From: Sipunculus nudus
Lineage: Eukaryota; Annelida; Sipuncula; Golfingiida; Sipunculidae
DNA length: 64,000 bases
NCBI GenBank assembly: GCA_026874595.1
Contig: CM049321.1
Coordinates: forward strand, 26,087,479 to 26,151,478
Reading direction: 5' to 3'
Shown here: positions 13,130-24,500 of the stretch, one piece after another
Numbering within the stretch: position 1 is the stretch's first letter
How the letters are laid out: every line of letters starts with the position of its first letter
The notes under the pieces: generated by a model
Told to the model about the DNA's origin: nothing
Seen by the model: only the letters and a program-made list of their open reading frames with translations
Databases searched by the model: none
Program-made: the position numbers and the translations under genes

Positions 13130-14435
13130 CCCTTGATCAGACGCCTTAAATAGTCACCTGCCTTATTTAGTCACCGGAACATGTATCAGAAAAATAAACG
13201 CCGCCCATAAATAAACGCCGGTTTTATTGAGAGGCCGACTGTCAGAGTAGTTTCCCTGTTTGCCGCCAGATGCCTTCTCCCCTGACTATAATCGGTGCGA
13301 TTTTCGGTCAAATTGATAAGAGACTGTTGCATTACTGTCGGTTTGTGCGTGTGTTTATAATATGTTTTATACTTCTATAAATCTTTTTTCTTACTTGAAA
13401 GCCTGTTTCTATGAGGACACCAAATATTCCCGATTCACTCCTATCAAGTCATTCATGTAAGATAGTAGTGGCACAATTTGGTACGATGAGAGTCTACCCC
13501 ACGGATGGTTGGGTTGAACAGAATTGTTCATATACGTTTGGGCACGTATTTCTTGTGAAGCATGAAGACACCAAATGATGCTATCAAACGGAAAAAAATG
13601 GTAGTGGCAGTACTGAAAAATTAGCGCTTAAAAGTGCATCCCCAGTGTTACGAAAACCACGCTTGAGATAATCTTGAAAGCTTTAAAAACTTTTTACTCT
13701 TATCGAAAACTATACATTCAGTGGAATATTCCCGAATGTAAATCTCACATATAATTATATACTAGGTCAGACGCTTGAATACGCTGTGTCATGCTGAATC
13801 TGTTAAAAGTCGAAAGGAAAGTGTCATGAAAATTTATTACGCGTTGCTGTTATTCGTACCAGCCCCCGGAAATTTGACGTAATTAATGCTTTGGCATTGC
13901 CGGTTGACTACCAACCCCTATCCCATCCCCCCTTCCCCTCCAGTATTTTGCTGGAATCACTGTTACTAGTTGAATGTCGTGCACAGTTTATTGAAGAGCC
14001 ACCTTGTATGAAGCAATTTTATCAACGGCACGCGGTGTCAAATAAATGGAACTGCTACCTAAAACACCGGGGTAGCCGGTTTCGAGAGGCCCGCGCTGAC
14101 AGATTCCTGTTGACAAATGCAAAACTCTCCAGCTGTGATTGCCCGTAAATTCTTATTATGGTGCGTGATTTAGATATTGCGCGTGTCCCATATACCTATG
14201 GAATTTAGGGATATTTTGTAAACACTATCCGTGTACGGGCGATGTTTTCTAGTTGTGTCTTCAAGTAGTGGCTGGCGGGTATGTTGTTTCGACGTGTTTT
14301 GTTTTAGTTGACGAACCTGATCATTTATTTTTTAATAAACGCTGGTCTCAGATAGAAGCCGGCCTTGTTTAGATGCTGAGTCAAAGAATAAAACGTCTGC
14401 GCGTCTGTTCATGGAAATACGGTAATTTATAACTT
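13130..14435. other. Unit 1-only block interrupting the satellite
   Basis: These 1.3 kb lie between two satellite blocks and have no match in unit 2. AATAAACGC motifs recur near both edges (about 13195-13215 and 14335), which could mark an inserted element, but I see no clear inverted repeats, coding domain or target-site duplication. Confidence 0.45.
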
Positions 14436-14436
14436 T

Positions 14437-14735
14437 GAGGATATCTTAGTTGTGCGGGGAGAGGGAGTTCAAGGTGGCAAGGGAAAGGAGGACCTCCAGT
14501 CGTGCAATTCCGCATATTGCAAGCAATTTAGCAACTTTGATGGTAAATCAGTCGTTCGAGACCCAGCCGAAATTGAAAAGGTGGACCGCCGGTCTGGAAA
14601 TACTGCAAATTAATAGCAATTTAGTAACTTTGAAGGTATCTTAGCTGCGCGGTTGAGGTAACCCCAGGCGGAAAAATTTAAAGGGAGCACCCCCTGTCTG
14701 GTAATTTCTCAAATTGGTAGCAATCTTTTTTCATC
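14437..14735. repeat. ~100 bp satellite, unit 1, right block (3 copies)
   Basis: Three more diverged copies of the same repeat, separated from the left block by 1.3 kb of unrelated sequence (13130-14435). The last copy is followed by the same TTTTTTTCATCC/TTTTTCATTC border as at 48555 in unit 2. Confidence 0.8.
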
Positions 14736-15385
14736 CGTCTTTTTGTCCCGGAAATCATTTGATTCACTTTCTTAATATCAATATTAATTTGAGAACTGTT
14801 ATTGTTATAAAAACAATCATTTATAACTTTACTTAATAAAAAATAAGGTACAGAACGAGCGGGCACATTAATTATGCAATATGTATATTTAAAAATAGGA
14901 TCAGAGTCCCTTTCTTTGAGACTTTAAAAGTAAATTTAATGGAATTGATTTAAAACATTGAACTCCGATAATTAATTAAATATAATAACTCACCAAGTTG
15001 GAATGCAATAGATCTTGTTTATTTCACTAGCGGCACCTGTTGGGAATATTTGACATCTATGGTTCGGGGTAGAACAAGTGTAGGGGAGTCAACGGCGGAA
15101 ACGATAGTGTTTTAGGTCCTGCTACATTTAATTGACTAAACCCCGATATCACCCATTATTGACCTAAGCCCATCATGAAACGACCAAATAATGTTGCAAT
15201 ATAAGATAAAATAAGGAGGGGGCCTTATTTCATTCTTACATACTGAACGTATATATGCCTATGATGCCAGGCTGCCACGGGAGGTTAAAATCCTGTGAGA
15301 AGTACTCGTCTTAGACTGTACATATTATAATACAAGTGAAAAAAAGCGCAAATATAAATGAACTACCAGTTCTTAGGAAACTTAC

Positions 15386-15481
15386 ACGGATCATCACAGA
15401 CACAAGTTGCTAACTCAAATTGGTTACGTCCTTGACCGCCGTGAGAACATGAACGAAACATGTTCATGAAGAAAATTTGTG
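15386..15481 (-). CDS. Possible EGF-like exon, unit 1
   Basis: On the minus strand an acceptor-like GTGTCAG precedes a frame with FRSCSHGGQGRNQFELATCV and CDDP that ends in a perfect donor (GTAAGT). The C.HGG....CVC spacing resembles part of an EGF-like fold. The unit 2 counterpart (about 49210-49305) has a 12-base deletion and lost Cys codons. It lies 6 kb downstream of the VWD exons on the same strand and might belong to that gene, but the intron phase (1) does not join directly to the last VWD exon (phase 2), so at least one exon would be missing. Confidence 0.3.
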
Positions 15482-15659
15482 CTGACACAGCCATATGACT
15501 ATCCATGCTGAGTGGTAAATAAAATTTAAAAGTAGAGAAGAAGTTCATGAACTTTCTATTCATGGAGTATGAATGTTCCATATTGTTACGGTTCTCTTTT
15601 ACACGGCAAAACTGACTGGTCAAACCATAACACAAAACCTCAGACACATATTCTCAAAT

Positions 15660-18085
15660 AAACGCAACAAGGGTTTAAGTGCAGAAATGATGCTATATTT
15701 GAATATATACAATATTTACAAGAAAAAATAAAGAGTTAATACATAACGAATACTTAACAAAGTCTCTTGAAATTGCTGCAACTAAATAAATGCTTAATTG
15801 AAGTCAAAATGTTAAACTGAAGATTCTCTGGTTCAGAGTAACACAAGGAGGTATGCGAATAAATAAATGTCCTTCCTCTTCACAAATAGATGTCCATGGG
15901 GGAGGTCGGTACACAAATAAAGAATCTCCGTATCCCCGGGGTTGACAAATTAACGTAAAAATCTTAATCGAGTCTTCGCTGAAGAGCGGTGACGAGTCCT
16001 CTTATAGGACTCGTGAAAAGTGGAAAAATGCGTCATAGTGGTGTTATTTCTATGGGGCAGCGAGTCAGGGACTTTTCTCAATAGTTATAAATGTTCTGAA
16101 GTCTGTGTCTACTATCGAGCGAGTCCTGTGGCGGGGACAAAAATAAGTTGATTGTCAATAGGGCGAGTCCTGTGCTAGTGACTAAAATAGCAGCTGATTG
16201 TCCAGCGGATGACGCTCTAAATAGAATGGGGTCCAGAAGAACACTACGGGCGCGGCTGTAGAAGTTCACAACACCATGGCGTCCACACAGAAGAGGAAAG
16301 TCCGTACCAAGGGGTATCACAACAATATATACAACCAAGGTAACAAAAAACAGTTTTGAAAATATTTTTCAAATGTAAAAAACATGATTATAAAATGTGT
16401 TGAACACTTTTCCTTATGTCCCCTAGCCTTATCCTGTTTAAATTTGCTGATATATCTTTTTCTGAATTGAATTTCAGTGTTACATTTTAATATTGTTTAT
16501 AAAAGAAAAATATTCTTCAATTGTGACAAAATATTTCTGTCAACCATACATGATTCTGACATAGCTGTAAGTAAATTAAAAGCTGTGTTGAATGATATTA
16601 TATTATTATATATTAATATTTTTCAACACTACATTAAAAGTTTAGTTGATTTTTGTTTAAATTTTAAAAATGTATAATTTTTTATCTTTGAAAATTTTGA
16701 AATGTTTCCGATTTTTAAATGGTATTTTAAAACATTGAAAATGTTTGTAAAAATTGTTTGTACTATGTGGGTATAGGCCAATTACACATTAAATCACCAA
16801 ATTTGATTAACCAATATGATTTACAAAAGTAAACAGTGCTCATTGGGTTTACTTGCACTATCTTTACCATTTATTCGTAACATGATCACTCAAGACTTTA
16901 AACAAATAGACAAGATATCCTCGTCCCTGAAGTAGGCTGTAAACTTCTGGGTAATGCGGGGCAGGGGAAAGCTCACCCTTTCCCTCCACGTTACAGCTCA
17001 AACGCACGCAATGAGAATTCTCGTGGAATTGGTCTATACAAAGAAAACCCTTTTGGTGTTTTATCATTGTTTGATGTATGCCAAAATTTTTAACAAAATA
17101 TAATATAAAAATAACAGTTAACTGGGTGTTAACCAGACGTCAGCCGGATGTCACTGGGACGTGAATGGAAATTGAAAGTACTTAAATACACTGCCGGCAC
17201 TTATTATTAAATAGATTGATCTTAAAATTCTCCCGAGCAAATAATAACAGTTTTGTAACCCGGCTAAGAGCTGTTCCACACATTTCGACATGCCCCGGGT
17301 GTCCTGTACCATCATATCATTCGCTACCTGGGATTGTGAGTGTGGGAGTTAGGACCAATTTCTAGGCATGTATTATGTGCTTTATTTCTTTATTTGTTTA
17401 CCTACCTGGAATGAATTAATTTTGTCGAGTAAAATACAGCCAGTGGCAGCAATATAGGGGAGATGGATGGGGTTTATATCTCCCGCCCACTTTTCAGCAA
17501 GGGGGGTGGGCAATGTAGTCATGCCCTGTGGCCACGCCTCTAAAATGTTCTTTTTTACTTTTTTTTGTCTTGAATATCCGGAATATTGTACCCAAAAGGC
17601 TCACTTTCCACAGTCCCAGCTGTCAGAAGAAATATGACATTATTTGGGAAAATTTACCGAGGGGCCTATCGCAGCGCCATATATCCATCTACTCCAGTGT
17701 ATCCAGCAGATGAGCTTTCAGCGCTATCTCTCGTATTTCAATGAAATTGATATTCAAATGCGAAATAATGATATGCCAGCAAGGGGAATTGTTAATCAGG
17801 TCGGAAAGATATATTTTGATTTAAAAAGATTACATCAGGATTGTTCAGATTCGGTAACTTGCACATCACTATTCAGGGGCAAATACAGGATCTCAGAAAA
17901 GGGGATAGGGTGGCTCATTTTCTTTCCACAGGTAAACCTGTGTAACGGGTTTGCCAGTAGAGTTTACATGTAACTCTCGCACACAGAAATATGGGAAGAA
18001 AACGGCACCAGACGCAAAATCCAGGGATACCATGCGGTATTTATTACGCGTAAGTTACTCTATTTCCCATAGACTTTTTGATCGC
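15660..18085. other. Mostly unit 1-only sequence without recognised gene
   Basis: Unit 2 keeps only about 90 bases of this interval (near 16370-16440, at 49450-49500) before resuming at the AGGAACCCGCA block (18090 and 49509). GCGAGTCCTGTG recurs near 16117 and 16163. ORFs here (16078-16338 minus, 17528-17713 and 17644-17973 plus) show no domain that I recognise. Confidence 0.5.
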
Positions 18086-18101
18086 AAAGGAGGAACCCGC
18101 A

Positions 18102-18115
18102 CCCCCCCCCCCCCC
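18102..18115 (+). repeat. Poly-C run (14)
   Basis: Homopolymer run inside GAACCCGCA(C)nTGCGCCTCT. At the matching place in unit 2 (49509-49530) the run is gone and a separate C run sits 20 bases further on. Confidence 0.95.
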
Positions 18116-19639
18116 TGCGCCTCTCTGGAAATCCGCCCCTGCTATTTGGTATGAATATTTTAACCCTTCCTTTTCAGCACAAGTATACATCCTGAACTAT
18201 TTTAAATCTGCGACAATTTTTACAGTGACGACATGGAAATTTTCCGCAACCCCTCAAAATGAACAGCATAGTTAGTTTAGGTTTGTGGGCGTCACCATCT
18301 ACAAGTCACAATGCATCGGGGTTAAGCATGTGAAATGTAACAGTTAACTGGAAGAGGTTCGTTTTTAGTAGAAACGACCCCATGAGGAAGGGTCCAATGA
18401 AAGGATGGAAATGTTACAAAAACTAAAAAAAAGGTTCCTGGTATAACTTTCCCGAACACGGGGGTTACATTTCTTTTATAGCTCACATTAATGTTGGTTA
18501 TTGTGTGTCAAGAATCTGTAATAATGGCGTGGGGGGGGGGGAGGCGGAGAGACGCCAGAGTGGGGAAGGGTATTATAGAAAATTAAGAAAGTTTTAGTGA
18601 AGTAGCGTTACGATATAGAGTATTTTTCCGGTGGTAAGCGTGTTTTGGTCTATTTCCTATATTATTTAGATAGAAAAGGGTAGTAACAGCCTTTGTTTAT
18701 TATTAAGTGATACCAACCTAGGACGGTTGGCTGAAAATGCTTTCTTTGTTGTGGTCGTTGAATTTAAAGTAATAGTGACCATGTTATTAGTATATTATTA
18801 TAATATACATGTTTTTGTATTGTCACTGATCATTTATATTACATTAAACCAGAAAATTGAAATAATTTAATTTTTGCTAACATATATTCCTGCTATCCTG
18901 CACACGTTGAACAGTGTTGAGCCAAGACGATGTTTTCTAAAACGTTAAGACGAATGATATTTCAACATCACTTAACTTTATGAATACACACTAGTTTTGT
19001 ATAATGCATGTCATGCAGGGATTGCCCTAAAATTCGCTATGCATGTTGACCATATATAATAAATGTTCGATATTCCCTTAGCCCCTTGTGCAGTTGTTAA
19101 GATTTTGCGTCCATATTAGTTAATTGAAATAAAAATAGTTATGTACACTGTGTGAAATACTTTATGGTAAATGGCGAAAAATGAAACCTTCGCAAAACAC
19201 TAAAGAAGTAATAATCGCGAATATTTAACCTTGCAAATATTAAGCTAACGACTATTTTTTTACAGAGATTGTCACTCGTTATCTATGTTATGTTTACTTT
19301 TGTATCTGATTTACATCAGTCAGATACCATGTGGTGATATTTTGATATTATGAAAATGTACCATTAAAATGCAATTTTTCGGTTAAACAAGGTAAATTTC
19401 GGTTGTTTAATTGAAGTTAATTTAAACTAAAAGAATTTTTTTCGAGAAATAGAATGGTAGACCATGGTCTATGCTACCTCAAGGTCAATTACATGTTTGG
19501 GGAAAAATGTTTTTTTCGGAAAATAGATTTGGAAAAGAGGGGTTCAGTCATATAAATGATAATCTTCCTGGAAGTTTCCACATTCATTTTAAGTATCCGT
19601 CCCAATATCATACTTTTTCTTCATCCTTATATGCTGCAC

Positions 19640-20100
19640 TGAAATCTATACTCGACATACAACCAAACATCCTGTTTTCAAACATTGAAGACAGTAAGGC
19701 GTCAGCGAGTGCAGTGATGTGTTTTATTCAGATTCAGACTTGACCAGGTGCAAAATGAATGCGATTATTAATCACTAGTGCTTAAATTCCAAAAAGCGTT
19801 GTTTACGTCACTTCAGAAGGGAAAGTTCCGTATAACCTCTTGGTGAATAAGAGAAACATTTGTCTCTTTAGCTGATGTTACAGTTTATTCTACAAACTCT
19901 GTTTCCTATCGTTCATGATTGACGCTTAGATATTGAAATGGAAATCATCATCCGAATAAAGTCCCGTGCTGATGTAAATGTTCATGGTACAAGTCTGGCG
20001 GGTAACGCTGGCGCTGTTGTCACGGGACCAATATCTTCCTATTTAAGCGCACCTGTAAATTATAAAGACAGTGAAATTGAGTACAAATCAAGTACTGTTT
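19640..20100 (+). repeat. Intra-unit repeat, second copy in unit 1
   Basis: This is the partner of 10600-11040 and lies about 1.3 kb before the VWD exons. The chance ORF at 19938-20129 lies in it and is broken in unit 2. Confidence 0.7.
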
Positions 20101-20531
20101 CAAAGTTGCATGGCGTACACACTTTATGATATACGTCATACCCTTGTCCACCTGTGTTTTTGATAAGCGAACGGGGCATGTTGAACTTGCACCAGGTAGG
20201 ATATAAGAAGACCTGGTGCCGTTTTAGTCTCATACCTATTTATGAAATAAAACTTTTTTCGGCCTAGTTGACCTCTATGTTATATATCTGTGATTCGTGG
20301 CACCGCTTGCGAGCAGCATTGTTTATTCTTTGGAGAAGTTGTTGTGAAACAGGCCGTTATCCGCTCAAAAACGCCTTAAATATAACTTTTGAAACATTTC
20401 GCAGCGTCCCGCTTCCACTGGTACCCATGAGCGGATAATGGCATATGTTGGATAAATAGCCACTCGAATTAAGGATAAACAGTTCGGTTAAATATAATAT
20501 ATGCTAAAACGAGAGTTGGGGGAGGAGTACT

Positions 20532-20548
20532 CCCCCCCCCCCCCCCCC
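20532..20548 (+). repeat. Poly-C run (17)
   Basis: Homopolymer C run at a position that in unit 2 (52018-52033) reads as a shorter, interrupted C tract. Further C runs occur at 21357, 26225, 41166, 47105, 49541, 52850, 54366 and 54715. Confidence 0.95.
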
Positions 20549-21424
20549 ACTCGCACACACATTGTGACAGGTGCATGTGCGAAGAACACCCTTCGACTGT
20601 ACGCTAAACATTTTGTAAGGCTCTCTCAGACTCTCCGGTCATCCACACACAGAACACTGACAACTGGACAGATTGGTTGAAGCCTACTGGTATGGCTTTA
20701 CAGTTCACTTTTGATACACTTTAACTTATGGTTTACTGATACTATCAGTTGTTGATCCCTGAGTCTCAGCAAACGCAAGACCAGGACGGAAGACCGTTGC
20801 TCTCTGTCTGGGAGTCAACTCATTTCCGCTCCGTGTCTGATCCCTAGCCCTTCTAAAAGTCCCCTTCTTTAACTAGATATGCCCCTAAAATATCTATGCT
20901 TTAACATCTTAGACAGCTATTGGGACACTCTGCCTGTCACTCCAAATTGCCTGTTACTGATACTGGATAATTGATTCTGCTTCAAAGTTCAATATTTCAC
21001 CCTGAATTTGCTTACTTAGGCCTACACCCCGGTGCACCTGAAGGTCTTATCTAACAGACACCAGGACAAATTAACTATATTTCGCTGGTCAGGCACACCT
21101 GGCGATAAAGGTTTTTACATAACCGCCTGCCATGCAGGTAAGGCTCTATTTGACATAGCTGCCAACATCTGCTTGGTATTACAAAGGTCAAATACTCATA
21201 TTAAAGCATCTTAACATTATACATATACCCCAACACTAACTGACACTCCCCTATGATTGCTTGACTTATATGAAATGCATTCAAATATATAAACATATAA
21301 AGGGAATTTAGCTTTCAGCCACACATTATGTATGAGAACTTTACAATACGACATAACCCCCCCCCCAGGCGACATCAAACTCCGCACCATATTTGTGTTC
21401 TAGGTTGAGATTGAAATATCTTAC

Positions 21425-21502
21425 CCCGGTGTCTCCCAGCTTGTTATAAATTCCTGTTCTCCTACATCGTCCTTGTCCCTATTCCTGAAGTCATCCTCAG
21501 GC
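21425..21502 (-). CDS. VWD gene exon 4: end of VWD domain, unit 1
   Basis: The exon runs from TACTGCAG|GCC to CCGGG|GTAAGA, 78 bases. Its first base completes the Lys codon split after exon 3, giving GLCGNFNG-K-PEDDFRN, exactly the expected VWD continuation, then EQEFITSWETPG. It leaves in phase 2. A decayed paralogue with the same donor lies at 44411-44480, and a scrambled copy at 52918-52998. Confidence 0.87.
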
Positions 21503-24500
21503 CTGCAGTACACAACATTCAACAGAATTTTAATGCCCGATAAATACAGATTTTATATTATACATACAAAGGGGAACGATGAAAACTCTCAACGAAGGAA
21601 ATAAAACTTCCGAAACTATATCGATCATGACAGGAGACAACGTGTATAATCAGGATGACAAATAAAGTTAATATACATTAGAATGCATTGTACAGTAACT
21701 TATTCAATAAAATAAAAAAATGATAATAACATGAATCTTCACTTAATTTTGTCATTGAACGGACATTCTACACCATTTCACTAAACGTGTATCCTACACT
21801 TAAAGAATTTAAGAATTCTACGTTATATAATCTAGGTGTGAAACACTCTCTGCTGCCTTTTCATAACCACAATGATGTCGCGGAAGCTCACTTGTGCCAT
21901 TTCCAACTTTTGCAAGCCCGCTAACGTTCTTTCCGTCAAGTGTGATATTAGCGAGTCTCGTGGATATAGTTTTGATGATATAGTCGGGAATTATTGTTTA
22001 AGGAAAGGAATAAGACGATATATCCTTTTCCAAGATTTATGACTACCCCTATAGTAATAAGACCTAACAGACTATAGCTTTAATCAGTTCCTTTGAAAAT
22101 TACCCTAAAATTAGTATTCAAGCGACTATGGACTGTAAGTAATCTAAGCAGGTTATGATAAAGGTAATTAATACTTTCATATGTACTCACTTGCCGTTAA
22201 AATTGCCGCATAAGCCTTTCACTTCCTTTTCAAGTTTGTCACCAAAACGAATGTAATATTTATACTTCATATCTGTCGAGACTGCGACAGGATACTTCTT
22301 TGACACGCAGTACAGCTCATACTCTTCCTTCCAACATTCAACGTATTCGCCTTCATAGGGAAACGAGACTGGAGTGCCATCCTGTCAATATATCATATGT
22401 ATATAAAGTCGGCCCTGCTCAAATGTATATCGTATAATCGTATATACCGTTTAATTGTATAAAATAATAAAAACTAAATGTTTTAACCTTTGAAACATTC
22501 ACGTGAACGATGTGCAGCTAGACAGTCACATAGCTCAGGTTCGTACACACAATAAGTTTGAGTAGAAAAAATCTCTGGCCATTGGAAGCCGTAGGAAACC
22601 TGACATAAAAGATCTTTTTAAGTCAGCTGACTCAAAGTCAAAGCTTCCAACTTGATATCCTGGGAGATCCATCAAAAGTCTCCTTTGATACTTCAGCTTT
22701 GGTCTCTGTTACCCATATTCTCCAAGCTATGGGGCTTATATGTACCCCCAAGAATAATTGAAAATTTGATAGCCAAGCAGGGCACAAATCATAACCATTG
22801 GACCTAGAATCTTCTAACTTGATATCCTTGGAGGTCTATGGAAAATCTCCTATGAAACTTGAAATTAGGTCTCTGTTACCCATATCGTCCGAGCAATGGG
22901 GCTCAGAATTACCCACAGAATAATTAAACATTTGATACAAAAGCTCCAGTATCTGAACAACTAATGCATTGATCACCAGGATTGTTTATATGCATATTGA
23001 TCATGGAGTGTTACATTAGTTCCTGCAGATTGTTGGCTCCACCTGGAATTTTTCTAACATTTACGCACTGTTTTCTCCATTTTTGAGACCTTTAAAGACG
23101 CGGTCGTCCGTTAACAGGGCGCAAGTCGTAACAACTGGATCTAGAAGCTTCTAACTTGATATCCTGGGAGATCCATTAAAAGCCTCTTTGGAAACTTCAG
23201 CCTTGGTCTCTGTTACCCATATTCTCCAAGCTATTGGGCTTATGAGTACCCCCAAGAATAATTGAAAATTTGATAGCTAAGCAGGGCACAAATAATAACC
23301 ATTGGACCTAGAATCTTCTAACTTAATATCCAGGGAGGTCTATGAAAAATCTCCTATGAAACTTGAAATTAGGTCTATGTACCAATATCATTCGAGCAAT
23401 GGGGCTCAGAATTACCTACAGAATAATTAAAAATTTGATACAAAAGCTCCAGTATCTAAACAACTAATGCATTGATCACCAGGATTCTTTGTATGCATAT
23501 TGATCATGGAGTGTTTCATCAGTTCCTGCAGACTTGTGGCGCCACCTGGATTTTTTTTTCGAATTTTTAAGCTTTTTCTCTATTATTGAGACCTTTAAAG
23601 ATGCGGTCGTCTGTTAACAGGACACAAATCATAACCACTGTATCTAAAACTTGTCATCCTGAGAGTTGTTCAAATTTTCTCCTCAGAAACCTGAAATTAG
23701 GTCACTGTGACTTATATTCCCTGAGTTACAGGCCATGATAGAGCAGCCCAGAAATGATGCAAAAAAACACAAATTACCAGATTCCTCAGGAACGGCTGAA
23801 TGGATTGCTGTCCTTATGGGTCTTGATGAACTTGAGCTATTATGCATGAACTATGATGCCACCTACACAATCTTAATTAGTTGCCTTTGCAAGAACATTT
23901 TGTCAACATGTCAGTCAGCTGAGCGTCATGACCCATGGGTCACTTGTTTTTTAATAACACAGGAACAGGTAAATGCGTATTAATTATTTTTAAGTGCAAA
24001 AAAGGGGAAAAAAGTGTTATAAACTTTTTTTTAAGAATCTTGTTAAACTTTATGACCTTTGATCGTTATGCTGCCAGCCATTTCCAGCAGCATCGTGTTT
24101 TATAAATGACAAATACTAGCAGTTAAATGTCTGGTAAATTTAATTTTAATAAAAATATAAATCCTTTAGAAATTGTATTAAAGCCGACGACCTTTTACAT
24201 GTTCACGTGATCGGTAAGCTGTCAGCCATTTGCAGTAACATAGTTTTTATAAACAACAAACGGAAACGAGATAATATACAGTATATGGAGTCCTAAAATT
24301 ATAAGAGAAAATATGTTTAAACTAATGAATTGAAACATCTTTAAAAGAAAAATCTCAAAACAGGTCATTTGGAATGCTCCGAATAATGCGGATGTTATAC
24401 GCAAGCCGTCCGATTGCAATTCATAAATCATAATTAACACCCCGTTTATTTGAATGATCGCTTAAGTGAATATTTTCAGCTGACAAATACAATATGTAGT

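Larger units (their letters stand above)
18120..21420. other. Highly conserved non-coding stretch between units
   Basis: It matches 49520-52915 with very high identity, about 98% by eye over 18571-18656. Apart from the intra-unit repeat at 19640-20100 I see no element ends. Downstream exons of the VWD gene should lie here or further left on the minus strand, but no convincing one was found. Confidence 0.5.

Noticed and set aside
21032-21214. Plus-strand ORF with GTPGDKG followed by CAG|GTAAGG, resembling a collagen-type exon
   Set aside because: The frame is destroyed in unit 2 and only one or two Gly-X-Y steps exist.
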